From Methanoculleus sp. (GTDB lineage: Archaea; Halobacteriota; Methanomicrobia; Methanomicrobiales; Methanomicrobiaceae), in assembly GCA_011045995.1 (NCBI GenBank), contig DSBQ01000056.1, forward strand, positions 24,761 through 88,760: a DNA stretch of 64,000 bases. The letters are read 5' to 3'. Each line of letters opens with the position of its first letter. Position 1 is the stretch's first letter. The position numbers and the translations under genes were made by a program. Shown piece by piece: positions 17,041 to 27,269 of this stretch. The notes beneath the pieces are model-generated. The model worked only from the letters and a program-made list of their open reading frames with translations, was not told where the DNA came from and did no database searches.

Positions 17041-17595
17041 TTGGAGGTTTATTCCATTCAATTAACCGAGATTCTCGTACCCCTTGCCATTGCATTCTGG
17101 ATAATGGTTCCGGCATACCTCCCGAATTCGTCCGCGGCGGTGTTCGGGGGAGGCCGCCCGATTGACGGAGGGCGGGCTTGGTCGGACGGCCGTAGAATAT
17201 TTGGCGATGGAAAGACCTGGCGTGGGCTATGTGGGGGCATTGGGGCAGGAATAGCTATTGGTTTTGTTCAGATGGGTCTGGAATCCATATTCGGGTGGGA
17301 GTATCTCACCCCCCTCTCGGTGTTCCTCCTTGCGGCCGGTGCTCTCTTGGGGGATTTGACAAAAAGTTTTTTCAAGCGGAGGCTGAACAAAAAACGTGGT
17401 GAGCAGTGGCTTATTGCCGACCAGTATGATCTGGTGGCGGGGGCCTTTGCTCTTCTGCTCCTGTTCAACCCGGAGTGGGTAGTTGCGACGATAACTCCAA
17501 TGATCGGCCTCTGGATCATCATCCTTACCCCTTTACTTCATCGTGGAGCAAATATTATCGGATATCTGATTGGAATCAAGGATGTACCATGGTAA
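17041..17595 (+). CDS. carS: CDP-archaeol synthase CarS
   Basis: Integral membrane CTP-transfer enzyme (DUF46) that makes CDP-archaeol for archaeal phospholipids. It has five or so hydrophobic segments, AFWIMVPAYLPN at the N-terminus, FGGGRPIDGG, and the cytoplasmic catalytic stretch RRIFGDGKTWRG with GDLTKSFFKRR and QYDLVAG. The start is odd: the only standard start, TTG at 17041, overlaps a perfect GGAGGT (17043-17048). Seven bases beyond that site is an in-frame ATT (17056) giving a normal-length N-terminus. pyrE overlaps the end by 7 bases. Confidence 0.9.
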   Translation: MEVYSIQLTEILVPLAIAFWIMVPAYLPNSSAAVFGGGRPIDGGRAWSDGRRIFGDGKTWRGLCGGIGAGIAIGFVQMGLESIFGWEYLTPLSVFLLAAGALLGDLTKSFFKRRLNKKRGEQWLIADQYDLVAGAFALLLLFNPEWVVATITPMIGLWIIILTPLLHRGANIIGYLIGIKDVPW

Positions 17596-18098
17596 CGAAT
17601 ATACAAGAGCTTCTGATTGAGTCGGGAGCTATCCGTTTCGGAGAATTTACTCTCGCATCGGGTGCGAAGAGTACCTACTATGTGGATATTAAAACGGCAG
17701 TCACAGATCCCTGTCTTCTCGAGGCCATCGGGACTGCGATCGCGGGTGCTGCCGATTTTGAAGTGGTTGCAGGGGTGGCGGTCGGTGCGGTGCCGATTGC
17801 GGTTGCAACCTCCCTGTCTTCAGGAAAACCGTATGCGGTCATCAGAAAATCCGGGAAAGGGTATGGCCTTTCGGAGATGATCATCGGGGATGTTGCCGGA
17901 AAGAAGGTGCTGCTCGTTGAGGACGTGACCACTTCCGGGGGGAGCGTTCTGTACGGGATAGAGGCACTCAGGCGTGCCGGCGCGACCGTCGTCGGCGTGG
18001 TTACGGTGGTGGACCGGGAACAGGGTGCACGGGGCGCTCTTGCAGATATTGGCGTACCGCTGATACCCCTGGTCAGTATCTCCGAGATTCTTGGCTGA
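17589..18098 (+). CDS. pyrE: Orotate phosphoribosyltransferase
   Basis: Converts orotate and PRPP to orotidine monophosphate. The 169-residue product has the PRPP loop [13 protein letters not shown], the substrate-side [19 protein letters not shown] and [12 protein letters not shown] with the conserved lysines. ATG at 17589 follows AAGGATG and overlaps the carS stop by 7 bases; an upstream in-frame extension lies wholly inside carS and is not real. Length is normal for archaea. It forms a run carS-pyrE-purD-argF in one direction. Confidence 0.94.
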   Translation: MVTNIQELLIESGAIRFGEFTLASGAKSTYYVDIKTAVTDPCLLEAIGTAIAGAADFEVVAGVAVGAVPIAVATSLSSGKPYAVIRKSGKGYGLSEMIIGDVAGKKVLLVEDVTTSGGSVLYGIEALRRAGATVVGVVTVVDREQGARGALADIGVPLIPLVSISEILG

Positions 18099-18129
18099 TA
18101 ACAATCTTTTAGCAGTCTGGGAAGTATAT

Positions 18130-19422
18130 ATGGATATGAAGATTCTTGTTGTGGGTGGAGGGGGCAGAGAGCATGCTCTCACGGAGGCACTCTCCCGCAG
18201 CAGTAATATTACTATCTGTTCTGTGATGTCCAGGAAAAACCCTGGCATTGCCGCTCGATCCGAAGAGATCTGTCTTTGCAGGGAAACAGATGTACCGACG
18301 GTCGTTGCGTTTGCAAAAGAATGCGGTGCCATGTATGCGGTCATCGGACCTGAGGCACCCCTTGAAGCGGGTCTTGCGGATGCGCTTGAAGCCGAAGGCA
18401 TCTCCTGTATCGGCCCGACGCGCGAGGCAGCCCGGATAGAGACGGATAAGGAATTCTGCAGGAACCTGATGAAGGAATATGCTATCCCCGGATGTCCGGA
18501 ATTTGCTGCTTTCCATGATGTCGATGCCGCGTGCGCCTATCTCGAGGCGTCGGGGCGTGAATATGCGATTAAACCTATTGGTCTGACCGGCGGCAAGGGG
18601 GTAAAGATCATGGGAGAGCATGTAGGTCTGGAGGGGGCAAAGGAGTATATCCGTGAGATCGGCGGTGACGTCGTCCTCGAAGAGCGGCTGGTTGGGGAGG
18701 AGTTTACGCTCATGACCTTTGTCGATGGAGAGCACGTTGTACCGATGCCGCTTGTTCAGGACCACAAACGCGCATACGAAGGCGACGAAGGGCCAAATAC
18801 CGGTGGTATGGGTTCATATTCCATGCCGGACCACATGCTCCCCTTCGTCACAGAGGATGATTATCGCCGGGCGGTCGGAATCATGGAAGGCATCCTTGTG
18901 GCAATGAGGGCGAAGGGCCTTGTCTACAAGGGATTTTTATATGGCCAGTTCATGGTCACCGCACATGGGCCGATGGTCATCGAATTCAATGCCCGCTTTG
19001 GTGATCCCGAGGCAATGAATCTTCTTACCCTGCTCTCATCGGACTTCGGCAGGATTGTCACAAAGATTTCCTCGGGGACACTCGGGCCGGACGACGTCTC
19101 TTTCCTGCACAAGGCTTCCGTCTGTAAATACCTGGTCCCTGAAGGATACCCGGACCATCCGCAGGGGGGGATGGAGATCACCGTTGGAGACTATGGGGAT
19201 GCCGTGCTCTACTATGCCAGTGTCGTGGATGAGGGGGGTTCGCTCTTTACGCAGACCTCCCGCACGCTGGCATTTGTCGGTCTGGGGGACACGCTGGAGG
19301 AGGCAGAACAGATTGCGGAGCGTGCGGCCGCATCGGTCTCCGGTGCTGTCCGGCACCGCACCGACATCGGCACCCGTGCAGTGCTCGAGCGCCGCATGGA
19401 GCATATGAGGGAGATCCGATGA
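18130..19422 (+). CDS. purD: Phosphoribosylamine-glycine ligase
   Basis: ATP-grasp enzyme of purine synthesis that joins glycine to phosphoribosylamine. About 430 residues: N-terminal [14 protein letters not shown], the ATP-grasp region with [17 protein letters not shown], and the conserved [26 protein letters not shown] and [15 protein letters not shown] metal and substrate motifs. ATG at 18130 (MDMKILVV) is preceded by GGGAAG; ATG at 18136 is an alternative. It overlaps argF by 4 bases. All key residues appear present. Confidence 0.95.
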   Translation: MDMKILVVGGGGREHALTEALSRSSNITICSVMSRKNPGIAARSEEICLCRETDVPTVVAFAKECGAMYAVIGPEAPLEAGLADALEAEGISCIGPTREAARIETDKEFCRNLMKEYAIPGCPEFAAFHDVDAACAYLEASGREYAIKPIGLTGGKGVKIMGEHVGLEGAKEYIREIGGDVVLEERLVGEEFTLMTFVDGEHVVPMPLVQDHKRAYEGDEGPNTGGMGSYSMPDHMLPFVTEDDYRRAVGIMEGILVAMRAKGLVYKGFLYGQFMVTAHGPMVIEFNARFGDPEAMNLLTLLSSDFGRIVTKISSGTLGPDDVSFLHKASVCKYLVPEGYPDHPQGGMEITVGDYGDAVLYYASVVDEGGSLFTQTSRTLAFVGLGDTLEEAEQIAERAAASVSGAVRHRTDIGTRAVLERRMEHMREIR

Positions 19423-20330
19423 AGAAAGACATCGTTTCAATTCTGGATCTGACTGAGGCTGAGTTTCATCAGGTGATCGATCTTGCCGTGCGTCTCAAGG
19501 AACAACGTGCATTGGGGCAGAACCATTCCCTCGGGAAACGGTATACCCTTGGAATGATCTTTGAGAAGGCATCCACCCGCACCCGGATCTCCTTTGAAGT
19601 CGGGATGTTTGAACTGGGAGGGCACGCCCTCTTTTTAAACCCGCATGATATGCAGCTTGGCAGGGGGGAAATTATCGAGGATACTGCAAAGGTTCTCTCC
19701 CGGTATCTCTCGGCAGTCATGATCCGATCAAAGAGCCATGATACGGTCAAAGAGCTTGCGATGCATGCATCCATACCCGTGATAAACGGCCTCTCCAGTC
19801 TTGAGCACCCCTGCCAGATCCTTGCGGATGTCATGACGATGAGGGAGCGGTTCGGGTCGCTCGAGGGGCTGCAGGTCGCCTGGGTAGGCGACGGGAATAA
19901 TGTATGCAATTCTCTCATCCTTGCATCTGCTCTTGCCGGTTACAGCATCCGAATTGCGACGCCGGACGCATTTGCACCCGATGCAACCGTCCTTTTGAAG
20001 GCCGATGAGATTGGAGCCTCCTATACCATCTGCGGCACTCCGGCAGAGGCAGTACGGGGTGCAGATGTCGTCTATACCGACACCTGGGTGTCCATGGGCG
20101 ATGAGGAAGAAAAGGAGAAACGGCTCAGGGCATTCGAGGGCTATTGTGTCGATGAAGAACTGGTATCCATGGCGGCAGATCGTGCCATAGTCATGCACTG
20201 TCTTCCCGCACACAGGGGCGAGGAGATCACCCCCGGTGTCATTGACGGGGAGCAGAGTGTCGTCTGGGACCAGGCTGAAAACCGGTTGCACGCCCAGAAG
20301 GCTCTTCTGTCGCTGCTGCTGGAAAGATAA
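19419..20330 (+). CDS. argF: Ornithine carbamoyltransferase
   Basis: Makes citrulline from ornithine and carbamoyl phosphate. The 303-residue protein has [12 protein letters not shown] (carbamoyl phosphate loop), [13 protein letters not shown], and the ornithine-site [12 protein letters not shown]; the central [10 protein letters not shown] fits the family. ATG overlaps the purD stop in ATGA. Together with argG at 22.6-23.8 kb this covers the last part of arginine synthesis except argininosuccinate lyase, which is not in the window. Confidence 0.96.
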   Translation: MKKDIVSILDLTEAEFHQVIDLAVRLKEQRALGQNHSLGKRYTLGMIFEKASTRTRISFEVGMFELGGHALFLNPHDMQLGRGEIIEDTAKVLSRYLSAVMIRSKSHDTVKELAMHASIPVINGLSSLEHPCQILADVMTMRERFGSLEGLQVAWVGDGNNVCNSLILASALAGYSIRIATPDAFAPDATVLLKADEIGASYTICGTPAEAVRGADVVYTDTWVSMGDEEEKEKRLRAFEGYCVDEELVSMAADRAIVMHCLPAHRGEEITPGVIDGEQSVVWDQAENRLHAQKALLSLLLER

Positions 20331-20339
20331 CCCTCTTTT

Positions 20340-20621
20340 TTAATAATCCAGTATTTTATTGAAGTCAAGGATATCCGGGCTGCCTTCACGCCGGGCCGTC
20401 TCGATTGCAGAGATGATCTCTTCCAGTATCTCATTCTCTGTGGGCGGCTGTGTTCCCTGGAGCAGGCTTCCCAGTGGCTTTAAATGATATATTTTATGTT
20501 GGAGGCGAACATCGCGGTGTCCCACGACAGCAACGAATGAATTGCATTTGTTGTCAAATGTGAGAGAAATTATGTTATCAACATTGACATAGTTATCTTC
20601 CGTTGACAGTATCCACACCAT
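20340..20621 (-). CDS. Conserved-looking hypothetical protein
   Basis: A 93-residue frame beginning MVWILSTEDNYVNVDNIISL with a beta-rich N-terminal half (FVAVVGHRDVRLQHKIYHLK) and a helical, acidic C-terminus (ENEILEEIISAIETARREG). No membrane segment or known motif. A TATA-like CTTTTTAAAATC near 20663 suggests its own promoter. It converges on argF with a 9-base gap. I do not recognise the family. Confidence 0.6.
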   Translation of the reverse strand: MVWILSTEDNYVNVDNIISLTFDNKCNSFVAVVGHRDVRLQHKIYHLKPLGSLLQGTQPPTENEILEEIISAIETARREGSPDILDFNKILDY

Positions 20622-20680
20622 TGATGAATACTTGCACAAAAATGGATATCAATCTGTTGGATTGATTTTAAAAAGGATAA

Positions 20681-20938
20681 TTATTGTTTTTCATCCCCGG
20701 AATCACTAATAAATTCCTGGAGACGGGTATAAAGGAACTCTTCAACCTTTTTCACTGTCTTCAGGTCTCCCCGGAATGCGAGAAGTTCGCGTGCGTCGCC
20801 ATCCATATTGGCAAAATACATTTTTTGCGGGCGGGACACGATCTCAACATCAAACTTCTCGTTGATTTCGTAGATGATTCTTCTTGGAACCCCGGGGGGG
20901 ACCAGTAGGTCAAATTTTTCTTCGGTATCGTCTGTCAT
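20681..20938 (-). CDS. Small methanogen protein next to marker 14 (function unknown)
   Basis: An 85-residue protein starting MTDDTEEKFDLLVPPGVP, with RRIIYEINEKFDVEIVSRPQ and a C-terminal helix KTVKKVEEFLYTRLQEF. ATG at 20938 is chosen because GAGGATGACC directly precedes it, at the end of the marker 14 gene, which stops 8 bases upstream: the two are surely translated together. A longer frame inside the marker 14 gene is not supported. No motif is recognised; linkage suggests a role alongside marker 14. Confidence 0.78.
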   Translation of the reverse strand: MTDDTEEKFDLLVPPGVPRRIIYEINEKFDVEIVSRPQKMYFANMDGDARELLAFRGDLKTVKKVEEFLYTRLQEFISDSGDEKQ

Positions 20939-20946
20939 GGTCATCC

Positions 20947-22440
20947 TCATTTTCCAATTTTCATTCTTCTGCCCATAATGCATGGCCCGCCGCGGACACC
21001 CCCGATGGGTTCTTTGGGTTTTCCAAGGGAAAGCATGCATCTTCCCATCAGTGCTGCTCCACGGGCAAGTCCGTCATCGACGAAGAGGATATGATCATCC
21101 GGGTTATCGAAAAGACCCCTCTCCTTTATCCCTTCCAGGATAATTTCTGGTTTTCTTCCAGAAATTGCTGCACGGCCGGTAAACCCTATCGATGCATTTC
21201 CCGGCACCAGTCCCTGGTCTGCGGCCACATCGATAAGGCGGAGGGCCATCCGGGCGCATACGTGGTCGATTACCTGCGTGAGTACATCTTTTCCGTGATT
21301 CTTATAGATATCATGACCGATTTCATTCAGGTCCTTTTCCCCGTCGAAGTTAATGCCTGCGTCACATCCTATCATCGCAATACCGGATTCCATGGCAATA
21401 TCAGCCCGCACCGGTACCCTGCCAAAATGATCCCGTTCCGGGGGGACGATGCGGATATCCACGACTTCGTGGATCTGGTCTTCATAATCTTTTATCAGGG
21501 AGGTTTTTTTCCTTGAAAGACCCCCGACAATGCTTTTTTCTCCGAAGAGGTCGAGTGCCGTGCCTTTTCCTTCCTGCACGAGGCCCGTCCCCCTGACCAG
21601 CGCATCGGGAATTGCCCCCGCAAGACCACAGAAGTTTCCGACTGTGCGTGCGAACGGGTATTCGTCTTTCGGGTCTACATCGCTGGTGATCCTCCCGTCA
21701 AGGGTTGTTCCGAAATCGATCGAGAGGCACGGGTTCCTGAAGTCCACACTGGTCCACTTTGCACCTTCCTTAATGCCCGCCATCGCGAGTTCCCCTTCCA
21801 TTTCATTGGCGACCATCTCAACCCCGGAGGAACCGATCGGCGGTGTCACCCCCGCTACCGTTCCGCAGAAGGTCACCTTGTCAGCATAGCTGAAATTTTG
21901 AAGTTTTTGGGGGAGATTTTCCTTGGACATGGGCGGCGTCATCTTCTTCGGGGGAACGCCTGCCATAAGGCACCCGTTCGCAAGTGCTTTGACAAAATCA
22001 CCAATCTGGTCGGGAGAGTCCATTGCCGCAACGACCCCCGTTGAACGGACCACAAAATCCAGATCGTCCTTGATTGAGAGGCCGGCATCCTTATGGCATT
22101 TGATGAGCGCGTCCCTGACGAGTTCGGCCACTGATTCCTTGGTGATGGGGGTCCCGACGAGCGTTGCACCAAAGATCTCTTCACCTGGTTTGGGGAGCCT
22201 GACATCACGGCTCATGCTGACGGTTTTATGGATGACGTAGGAGCGGCCGGTTTCCAGGTTCGTTCCCGTCAGAATGCATTTTGTAGTAGTATTTCCCATC
22301 TCGACTGAAGCGACTATGAAATATGGGACTGACCGGTATTCGGGTTTCTGGAGGCCCGCACCATGGCCGACCATGGGTGGTGGGGGGCTTTCCACTATAT
22401 TTGGTGACGGTTTTTTAAACCTGTCAAAAAAGGCACACAT
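20947..22440 (-). CDS. Methanogenesis marker protein 14 (ASKHA-like ATPase fold)
   Basis: A 497-residue protein of the methanogen-specific family called marker 14 (DUF2114). Repeated glycine and acidic motifs of the actin/acetate-kinase fold are visible: VASVEMGNTTTKCILTG, SIDFGTTLDGRI and FTGRAAISGRKPEIIL. The family is found with methanogenesis but its reaction is unknown; similarity to reactivating ATPases makes a role in activating a methanogenesis enzyme a reasonable guess. No clear ribosome binding site precedes ATG 22440. The next gene downstream is the 85-residue partner. Confidence 0.88.
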   Translation of the reverse strand: MCAFFDRFKKPSPNIVESPPPPMVGHGAGLQKPEYRSVPYFIVASVEMGNTTTKCILTGTNLETGRSYVIHKTVSMSRDVRLPKPGEEIFGATLVGTPITKESVAELVRDALIKCHKDAGLSIKDDLDFVVRSTGVVAAMDSPDQIGDFVKALANGCLMAGVPPKKMTPPMSKENLPQKLQNFSYADKVTFCGTVAGVTPPIGSSGVEMVANEMEGELAMAGIKEGAKWTSVDFRNPCLSIDFGTTLDGRITSDVDPKDEYPFARTVGNFCGLAGAIPDALVRGTGLVQEGKGTALDLFGEKSIVGGLSRKKTSLIKDYEDQIHEVVDIRIVPPERDHFGRVPVRADIAMESGIAMIGCDAGINFDGEKDLNEIGHDIYKNHGKDVLTQVIDHVCARMALRLIDVAADQGLVPGNASIGFTGRAAISGRKPEIILEGIKERGLFDNPDDHILFVDDGLARGAALMGRCMLSLGKPKEPIGGVRGGPCIMGRRMKIGK

Positions 22441-22590
22441 AATAGTCGATAATCATCTGTGCAAGTTATAGCTTTTCATTTAGGACATATGTTGCCGAGG
22501 GGCAATCACCATTCAGTCATTGGCATCCATGCAGGCGAAGGTATACTCGATCTGATCATGGGGGAAATTCCCGGCGAACAGAAAAAAGAA

Positions 22591-23769
22591 TTATTTTTTA
22601 TGATACAGGCGGGCCTGAAATCCGTAATAGGCGGAAAATCCGACCGCATCATTCTGGTCAATAGTCGTGCTCTCAAATGAGACGAGATCGTCAGAGTAGA
22701 TTGCCTCGTCGGAACTGCGTCCTGCAACGGTGACACATCCCTTATAAAGGATGAGGTCGATCTGACCGTTGATCCGTTCCTGCGTCTTGTCGATAAATGC
22801 CGTAAGGGCCCAGAACAGCGGCTCATCGATGAGTCCCATGTACCCGAGTTCGGACCATTTGTCATCGACAATGTTTTTGAAATATAGTTCCTGGCGGGTC
22901 AGAACCAGCCGTTCCAGGTCGGCATGTGCCTTCAGGAGGACCGTTGCGGCAGGGTGCTCATAAATTTCACGTGCCTTGAGACCGAGGATACGATCTTCTA
23001 TCATATCGTTCCTGCCGACCCCGTGCTTTCCGGCAATTTCATTGAGTTTTCTCATCAGTTCATAGCCGGAGAGGTTCTCGCCGTTCAGGGAGACGGGCAC
23101 GCCCTTCTCGAACCCGATGGTGATCTCCTCGGGGATATCCGGCGCTTCTGTCGGTGCGACGGTCCAGGCGTAGATATCATTGGGGGGGTGAAATGCAGGG
23201 TCTTCCAGGCGTCCACCCTCGATGGAGCGGCTCCAGCAGTTCTCATCGATGCTGTACGGCTTCTCCTTGACCACGGGGACCGGAATGCCGTGCTCTGCGG
23301 CATAATCCATCTCCCACTCGCGTGTCAGGTTCATCTCACGCATCGGGGCGATTATCTCGAGCCCTGCCTTTCTGAAGATAAAGTCAAAACGCAGCTGGTC
23401 GTTTCCTTTTCCGGTGCACCCATGGGCAACCGTGGATGCGCCTTCCTTTCGTGCAATGGCGACGATCTCCTCGGCGATAAGGGGGCGGGCGAGTGCGGTC
23501 CCCATCGGATATCCCTCATATGACCCGTTTGCCTTGATCGAGGGAAAGAGCTGCTCTTCTACAAATCTCTCACGAATATCGATGGTATAGTGTGTATCTC
23601 CGATCAGCTCTCCTTTTCGGGTTGCCTCCGCGATATCGGCTTCGGGCTGCCCGACGTCGACAGCGACGGTGATGACTTCATCATAACCATAGTGTTCCTT
23701 TAACAGGGGGACGCAGATTGACGTATCCAGTCCGCCGGAGAATGCAAGTATGACTTTACCTTTTCCCAT
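22591..23769 (-). CDS. argG: Argininosuccinate synthase
   Basis: Joins citrulline and aspartate using ATP. The 392-residue product opens [19 protein letters not shown], the N-type ATP pyrophosphatase P-loop SGGLDTS, followed by [14 protein letters not shown] and the family motif [19 protein letters not shown] at 23769 follows TGAGGAAAG. It is separated by 150 bases from the marker 14 gene downstream. Confidence 0.96.
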   Translation of the reverse strand: MGKGKVILAFSGGLDTSICVPLLKEHYGYDEVITVAVDVGQPEADIAEATRKGELIGDTHYTIDIRERFVEEQLFPSIKANGSYEGYPMGTALARPLIAEEIVAIARKEGASTVAHGCTGKGNDQLRFDFIFRKAGLEIIAPMREMNLTREWEMDYAAEHGIPVPVVKEKPYSIDENCWSRSIEGGRLEDPAFHPPNDIYAWTVAPTEAPDIPEEITIGFEKGVPVSLNGENLSGYELMRKLNEIAGKHGVGRNDMIEDRILGLKAREIYEHPAATVLLKAHADLERLVLTRQELYFKNIVDDKWSELGYMGLIDEPLFWALTAFIDKTQERINGQIDLILYKGCVTVAGRSSDEAIYSDDLVSFESTTIDQNDAVGFSAYYGFQARLYHKK

Positions 23770-24002
23770 GGTGCTTTCCTCAGATGTGATGAGTACAGTG
23801 CATTATATCATGTGCGGGAAGTGCAATAAATGGATACGCCTGTTCCCGTTGCATATTCTCATGCACAGAATCGTATCACCCGAAAGCCACGTGATGCGTG
23901 CCCCTGTCTCGTGCCACGGGCAGGGAACCCGGGAATGAGGATGGTGATCCCTTTCCCGTGCATTAAGGAGGACAGACGGGGAAAAAGGGGAGCCTGATAG
24001 TA

Positions 24003-24590
24003 TTATATCTGGTAAACGGTGGTCTGGAATTTTTTGCCTGAAATAAAGGCCTGGCCGATTTCCTCGCCGATACGGTAATATTTCTTTCCCCGTGGGTCAT
24101 ACAGGATCGGATCCATAAGCCCGGGAACCGGGTTGCCGTCTTCATCAAGTATCTCCTCGTCTGCAAGGATGCCGACAATCTCCCCTATGACCTGGAGGTG
24201 GGAGCCGAGGGATACGGTTTTGACCATCCTGCATTCCAGGGCAAGAGGAAACTCTTCTACCATGGGTGCGTGCACGTCTGGTGCCGGGGTCATCGTAAGG
24301 CCGCATATCGTTGGTTTGTCAATATTGCGGCCGGATACTATCCCGAAATAATCCACCTCAGCAACAAATGAAGCGGAAGGAATGTTGATGGTGAACTCCT
24401 CCCTCTCAAGCAGGTTTTCGTAGGTATAGCGTGACTCGCGAACGGAGAAGGCCACACAGGGCGGTGCTGAACAGCAGACCCCTCCCCAGGCTGCGGTCAT
24501 TGCGTCGGCCCGTTCTTCGTGATCATAGCTGCCGATAACAAGGAGAGGAAGCGGAGAAAGAACCGGTCCTGTACCGATCATTTTTTTCAT
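24003..24590 (-). CDS. Flavin reductase family protein (flavoredoxin-like)
   Basis: A 195-residue FMN-binding split-barrel protein. The N-terminal VLSPLPLLVIGSYDHEERADAMTAAWGG and CVAFSVRESRYTYENL are characteristic of flavoredoxin and NADH:FMN reductase-like proteins, and VDYFGIVSGRNIDKP and LECRMVKTVSLGSHLQVIGEI continue the fold. It probably moves electrons through bound FMN; partner unknown. ATG at 24590. The 233 bases between it and argG hold no recognisable gene. Confidence 0.88.
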   Translation of the reverse strand: MKKMIGTGPVLSPLPLLVIGSYDHEERADAMTAAWGGVCCSAPPCVAFSVRESRYTYENLLEREEFTINIPSASFVAEVDYFGIVSGRNIDKPTICGLTMTPAPDVHAPMVEEFPLALECRMVKTVSLGSHLQVIGEIVGILADEEILDEDGNPVPGLMDPILYDPRGKKYYRIGEEIGQAFISGKKFQTTVYQI

Positions 24591-24928
24591 ACACTACCAT
24601 ACCGGCATATCCCTTTTCTTTTTTTGGGTAGGAAAGGGGGATGAAATGCAGGTCTGGATGCGGGCACCCTCTGTTCTATTCAAGTGAAAGGGTGAGATGT
24701 CACGGGAAGGGTATCATGTACTATGACAGTGAAATCAGGTGCACCAGACTACAATTCGGGGCGGCTGCGGCTTCGTGCTGCAAAGCTGCCCCTTTCCTGC
24801 GAAGATCCTCTTTTTTATATTCGCCTTCTCATTGTGTATCTCATTTTCTGGCATCATGTAAACTATGCGTAGAATTCGGCCGGATAAACGAATCCATTAA
24901 ATAGTGGTATTTCGTATTGGGGGTAGTG
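24591..24928. other. Intergenic region with a hairpin and a TATA element
   Basis: No gene is recognised. An 87-codon plus frame (from 24641) has no ribosome binding site and an improbable Cys/Ser-rich composition. A GC-rich hairpin pairs GGGGC near 24757 with GCCCC near 24788, followed after about 20 bases by a T6 run, and may end leftward or rightward readthrough. TTAAATA near 24896-24902 is a TATA box for the following gene. Confidence 0.5.
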
Positions 24929-25120
24929 ATGGAAATGCCTCATGGGAAGTTTGAAATTTACCGGGACCGGTCAGGGGAGTATCGATTCAGATTAAAAGCG
25001 GCAAACGGGCAGACGATTGCAATAGGGCAGGGATATTCATCCAAGGCGTCGTGCATGAAAGGGATTGCAAGCATTCGGAAAAATGCACCTGAAGCCGAAG
25101 TAATTGAAATCGAGGTATAG
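24929..25120 (+). CDS. DUF1508 (YegP-like) domain protein
   Basis: A 63-residue single DUF1508 unit: GKFEIYRDRSGEYRFRLKAANGQTIA, then GQGYSSKASCMKGIASIRKN. The domain is a small beta-beta-alpha-beta fold of unknown role; bacterial YegP has two copies. ATG at 24929 lies just after GGGGGTAGTG; ATG at 24935 is possible. A TATA element (TTAAATA) ends about 26 bases upstream, so the leader is very short. Confidence 0.85.
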   Translation: MEMPHGKFEIYRDRSGEYRFRLKAANGQTIAIGQGYSSKASCMKGIASIRKNAPEAEVIEIEV

Positions 25121-25289
25121 GTCCCGGTGGGGGGGATCGATACCTATGCGGATAGTCTTTTTTGAATGCTCTATTCTGGAATATGATGTTTTTGTATAAC
25201 TTCAAAAATATTCGTAGTCTAAGATAATTAATTACCGGTTCCGGTGTATCTATCATCAGAGATGGATGTTCCATCAAATGGTGAATATG

Positions 25290-27269
25290 ATGCATGACAA
25301 ATCCCTGGTGATAGTCGTTGCGGTATGCGGGATTCTTGCTGCCGCTATTGTCGGTTATACCCTCTTCAATAATGAACAGCCCGGTGAAGCAAGTGAGATC
25401 CCGGGCATGCTGGTCCTCTCTTCTCCCGGCGAGGTGCAGTCGTATCTCTCCCAGAACGAACCTGCCTGGGACAAGTCCCCGGTGATGATGGTGGAGGATG
25501 GATTGCGCGGCGGGGCCGTCTATGAGGCGGCCGGCACCGGCGCCCCCGTCCCTGCTCCGATGTCCACCAAAGGCCTTGCCGACAGCATCAATTCGGCGGA
25601 CGGTGCGGACTACTCGACCACGAATATTCAGGTCGCGGGGGTCGATGAACCGGATTTCATAAAAAACGACGGTAAATACCTGTATATCATCGACAACGGC
25701 GACCTTGTGATCGTCGATGCCTACCCTGCGGGGAAGGCGGCCGTCCTCTCCCGGACGCCCATAGAGGGGGCTCCCTCGGAACTCTTCCTTGAGAACAACC
25801 GGATTGCAGTGTTTACCCGCGTGCATGAAAATGTCTACCACACCCCCGGAGGGAGTGCGGTGCCGGTTCCCTATGGAAGAGGGCTCACCAGAGTCCTGGT
25901 CTATGACATCCGGGACCGGAGCAGCCCCGAGCTTCTCCGCTCGCTCTCGGTCAGCGGCCAGTATTATGACGGGCGGATGATCGGCACCACCGCATATTTG
26001 ATCACCAGTGAGTCGGTCTCCTGCCGCGACAGTCCGGTCCCGATGCCGCTCGTCATGGACAGGGCGGACGTCGTCTTTGCTCCACCGGTGCACGCTCCCG
26101 AAGTGGCGCCTTACTGGTCCTATGTCTACCATACCGCGATGTCGTTTGATATCCGGGACGGTGAGCCGCTGGACGCGGAGTCCTTCCTGCTGGGATATGA
26201 CACCACCCTCTACGCCTCGACGGAGAATATGTTCCTCGCGTACACGAAGGGCGCTGACTATGAGCCGGTCCGTTCTTCCTGGACGCAGGTGGACGGTCGT
26301 CCCACAGAAGAGACCATCCTTCACCGTTTCAGTCTGGACGGCGGGGAGATCACCTACAAGGCAACCGGGGATGTTCCCGGGGCCCTTCTCAACCAGTTCT
26401 CCCTCGACGAGTACCTGGGCAACCTCAGGGTCGCCACCACCTTCGGCACCGCAGGTCCCGCGGGATGGACCACGTACAACAATGTCTACGTGCTGGGCGC
26501 CGACCTCGAACTGAAGGGGAAGCTGGAACGTCTCGCCGCCGGTGAACGCATCTACTCCACCCGCTTCGTAGGCGACCGCCTCTACATGGTCACCTTCAAA
26601 CAGATGGACCCGTTCTTTGTGATCGACCTTGCCGACCCCGCCACCCCCGCGGTCCTCGGCGAACTGAAGATCCCCGGCTACTCCGACTACCTGCACCCGT
26701 ATGATGCGACGCATATCATCGGCATCGGCAAGGAGACCGAGGTCAGCCAGTGGGGCGGTGTGACGGCACAGGGCCTCAAGCTTGCGCTCTTCGATGTTGC
26801 CGATGTGAATAACCCGCGCCAGCTCGACAAGGTGGAGATTGGGATGGCGGGCACGGATTCCGAGGCCCTCCGGGACCACCGGGCGTTCCTCTTTGATTAC
26901 GCCCGTCATCTCCTCGTCATCCCGGTGAGCGAGGTCGTGAAGGTGCCGGTCTACAAAAACGGGTACGCATCCTACACGACGGATTACCGGGAAGGGGCCT
27001 ATGCCTTCACCGTGACCCCGGAGAACGGGTTTATCCTCAGGGGCAGGGTGAATCAGGGTGACCCCGGCGATGAGAAGGTGGGGTACGGATGGTACCGTGA
27101 TGCCGTCCGGCGTTCGCTCTTCATCGAGGACGCCCTGTACACCATCTCTCCGTCCAGGATTGTAATAAGCGACCTCAATGATCCGAACGAGCGAATCGGA
27201 ATAATTCCGCTTGGCCGGTCCATGTATCCTGATACGTACGGGGGCGGGTACTACCCTCTCCCCGGATAG
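25290..27269 (+). CDS. Membrane-anchored C-terminal beta-propeller protein (COG4880 type)
   Basis: About 659 residues. The N-terminal KSLVIVVAVCGILAAAIVGYTLF is a signal anchor, followed by a Ser/Gly/Pro-rich stretch and then a propeller: QVAGVDEPDFIKNDGKYLYIIDNGDLVIVDAYP is the hallmark entry strand, and repeats such as GDRLYMVTFKQMDPFFVIDLADP and LALFDVADVNNPRQL follow. The family is exported and distantly WD40-like; function unknown. ATG at 25290 has GGTGA 5 bases upstream; 25266, 25278 and 25287 are in-frame alternatives. The last 95 bases overlap the convergent polymerase gene. Confidence 0.85.
   Translation: MHDKSLVIVVAVCGILAAAIVGYTLFNNEQPGEASEIPGMLVLSSPGEVQSYLSQNEPAWDKSPVMMVEDGLRGGAVYEAAGTGAPVPAPMSTKGLADSINSADGADYSTTNIQVAGVDEPDFIKNDGKYLYIIDNGDLVIVDAYPAGKAAVLSRTPIEGAPSELFLENNRIAVFTRVHENVYHTPGGSAVPVPYGRGLTRVLVYDIRDRSSPELLRSLSVSGQYYDGRMIGTTAYLITSESVSCRDSPVPMPLVMDRADVVFAPPVHAPEVAPYWSYVYHTAMSFDIRDGEPLDAESFLLGYDTTLYASTENMFLAYTKGADYEPVRSSWTQVDGRPTEETILHRFSLDGGEITYKATGDVPGALLNQFSLDEYLGNLRVATTFGTAGPAGWTTYNNVYVLGADLELKGKLERLAAGERIYSTRFVGDRLYMVTFKQMDPFFVIDLADPATPAVLGELKIPGYSDYLHPYDATHIIGIGKETEVSQWGGVTAQGLKLALFDVADVNNPRQLDKVEIGMAGTDSEALRDHRAFLFDYARHLLVIPVSEVVKVPVYKNGYASYTTDYREGAYAFTVTPENGFILRGRVNQGDPGDEKVGYGWYRDAVRRSLFIEDALYTISPSRIVISDLNDPNERIGIIPLGRSMYPDTYGGGYYPLPG

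Noticed and set aside
24641..24904. 87-codon plus frame between the flavin reductase and DUF1508 genes
   Set aside because: No ribosome binding site, Cys/Ser-rich low-quality sequence, and it covers a hairpin and the TATA box of the next gene.
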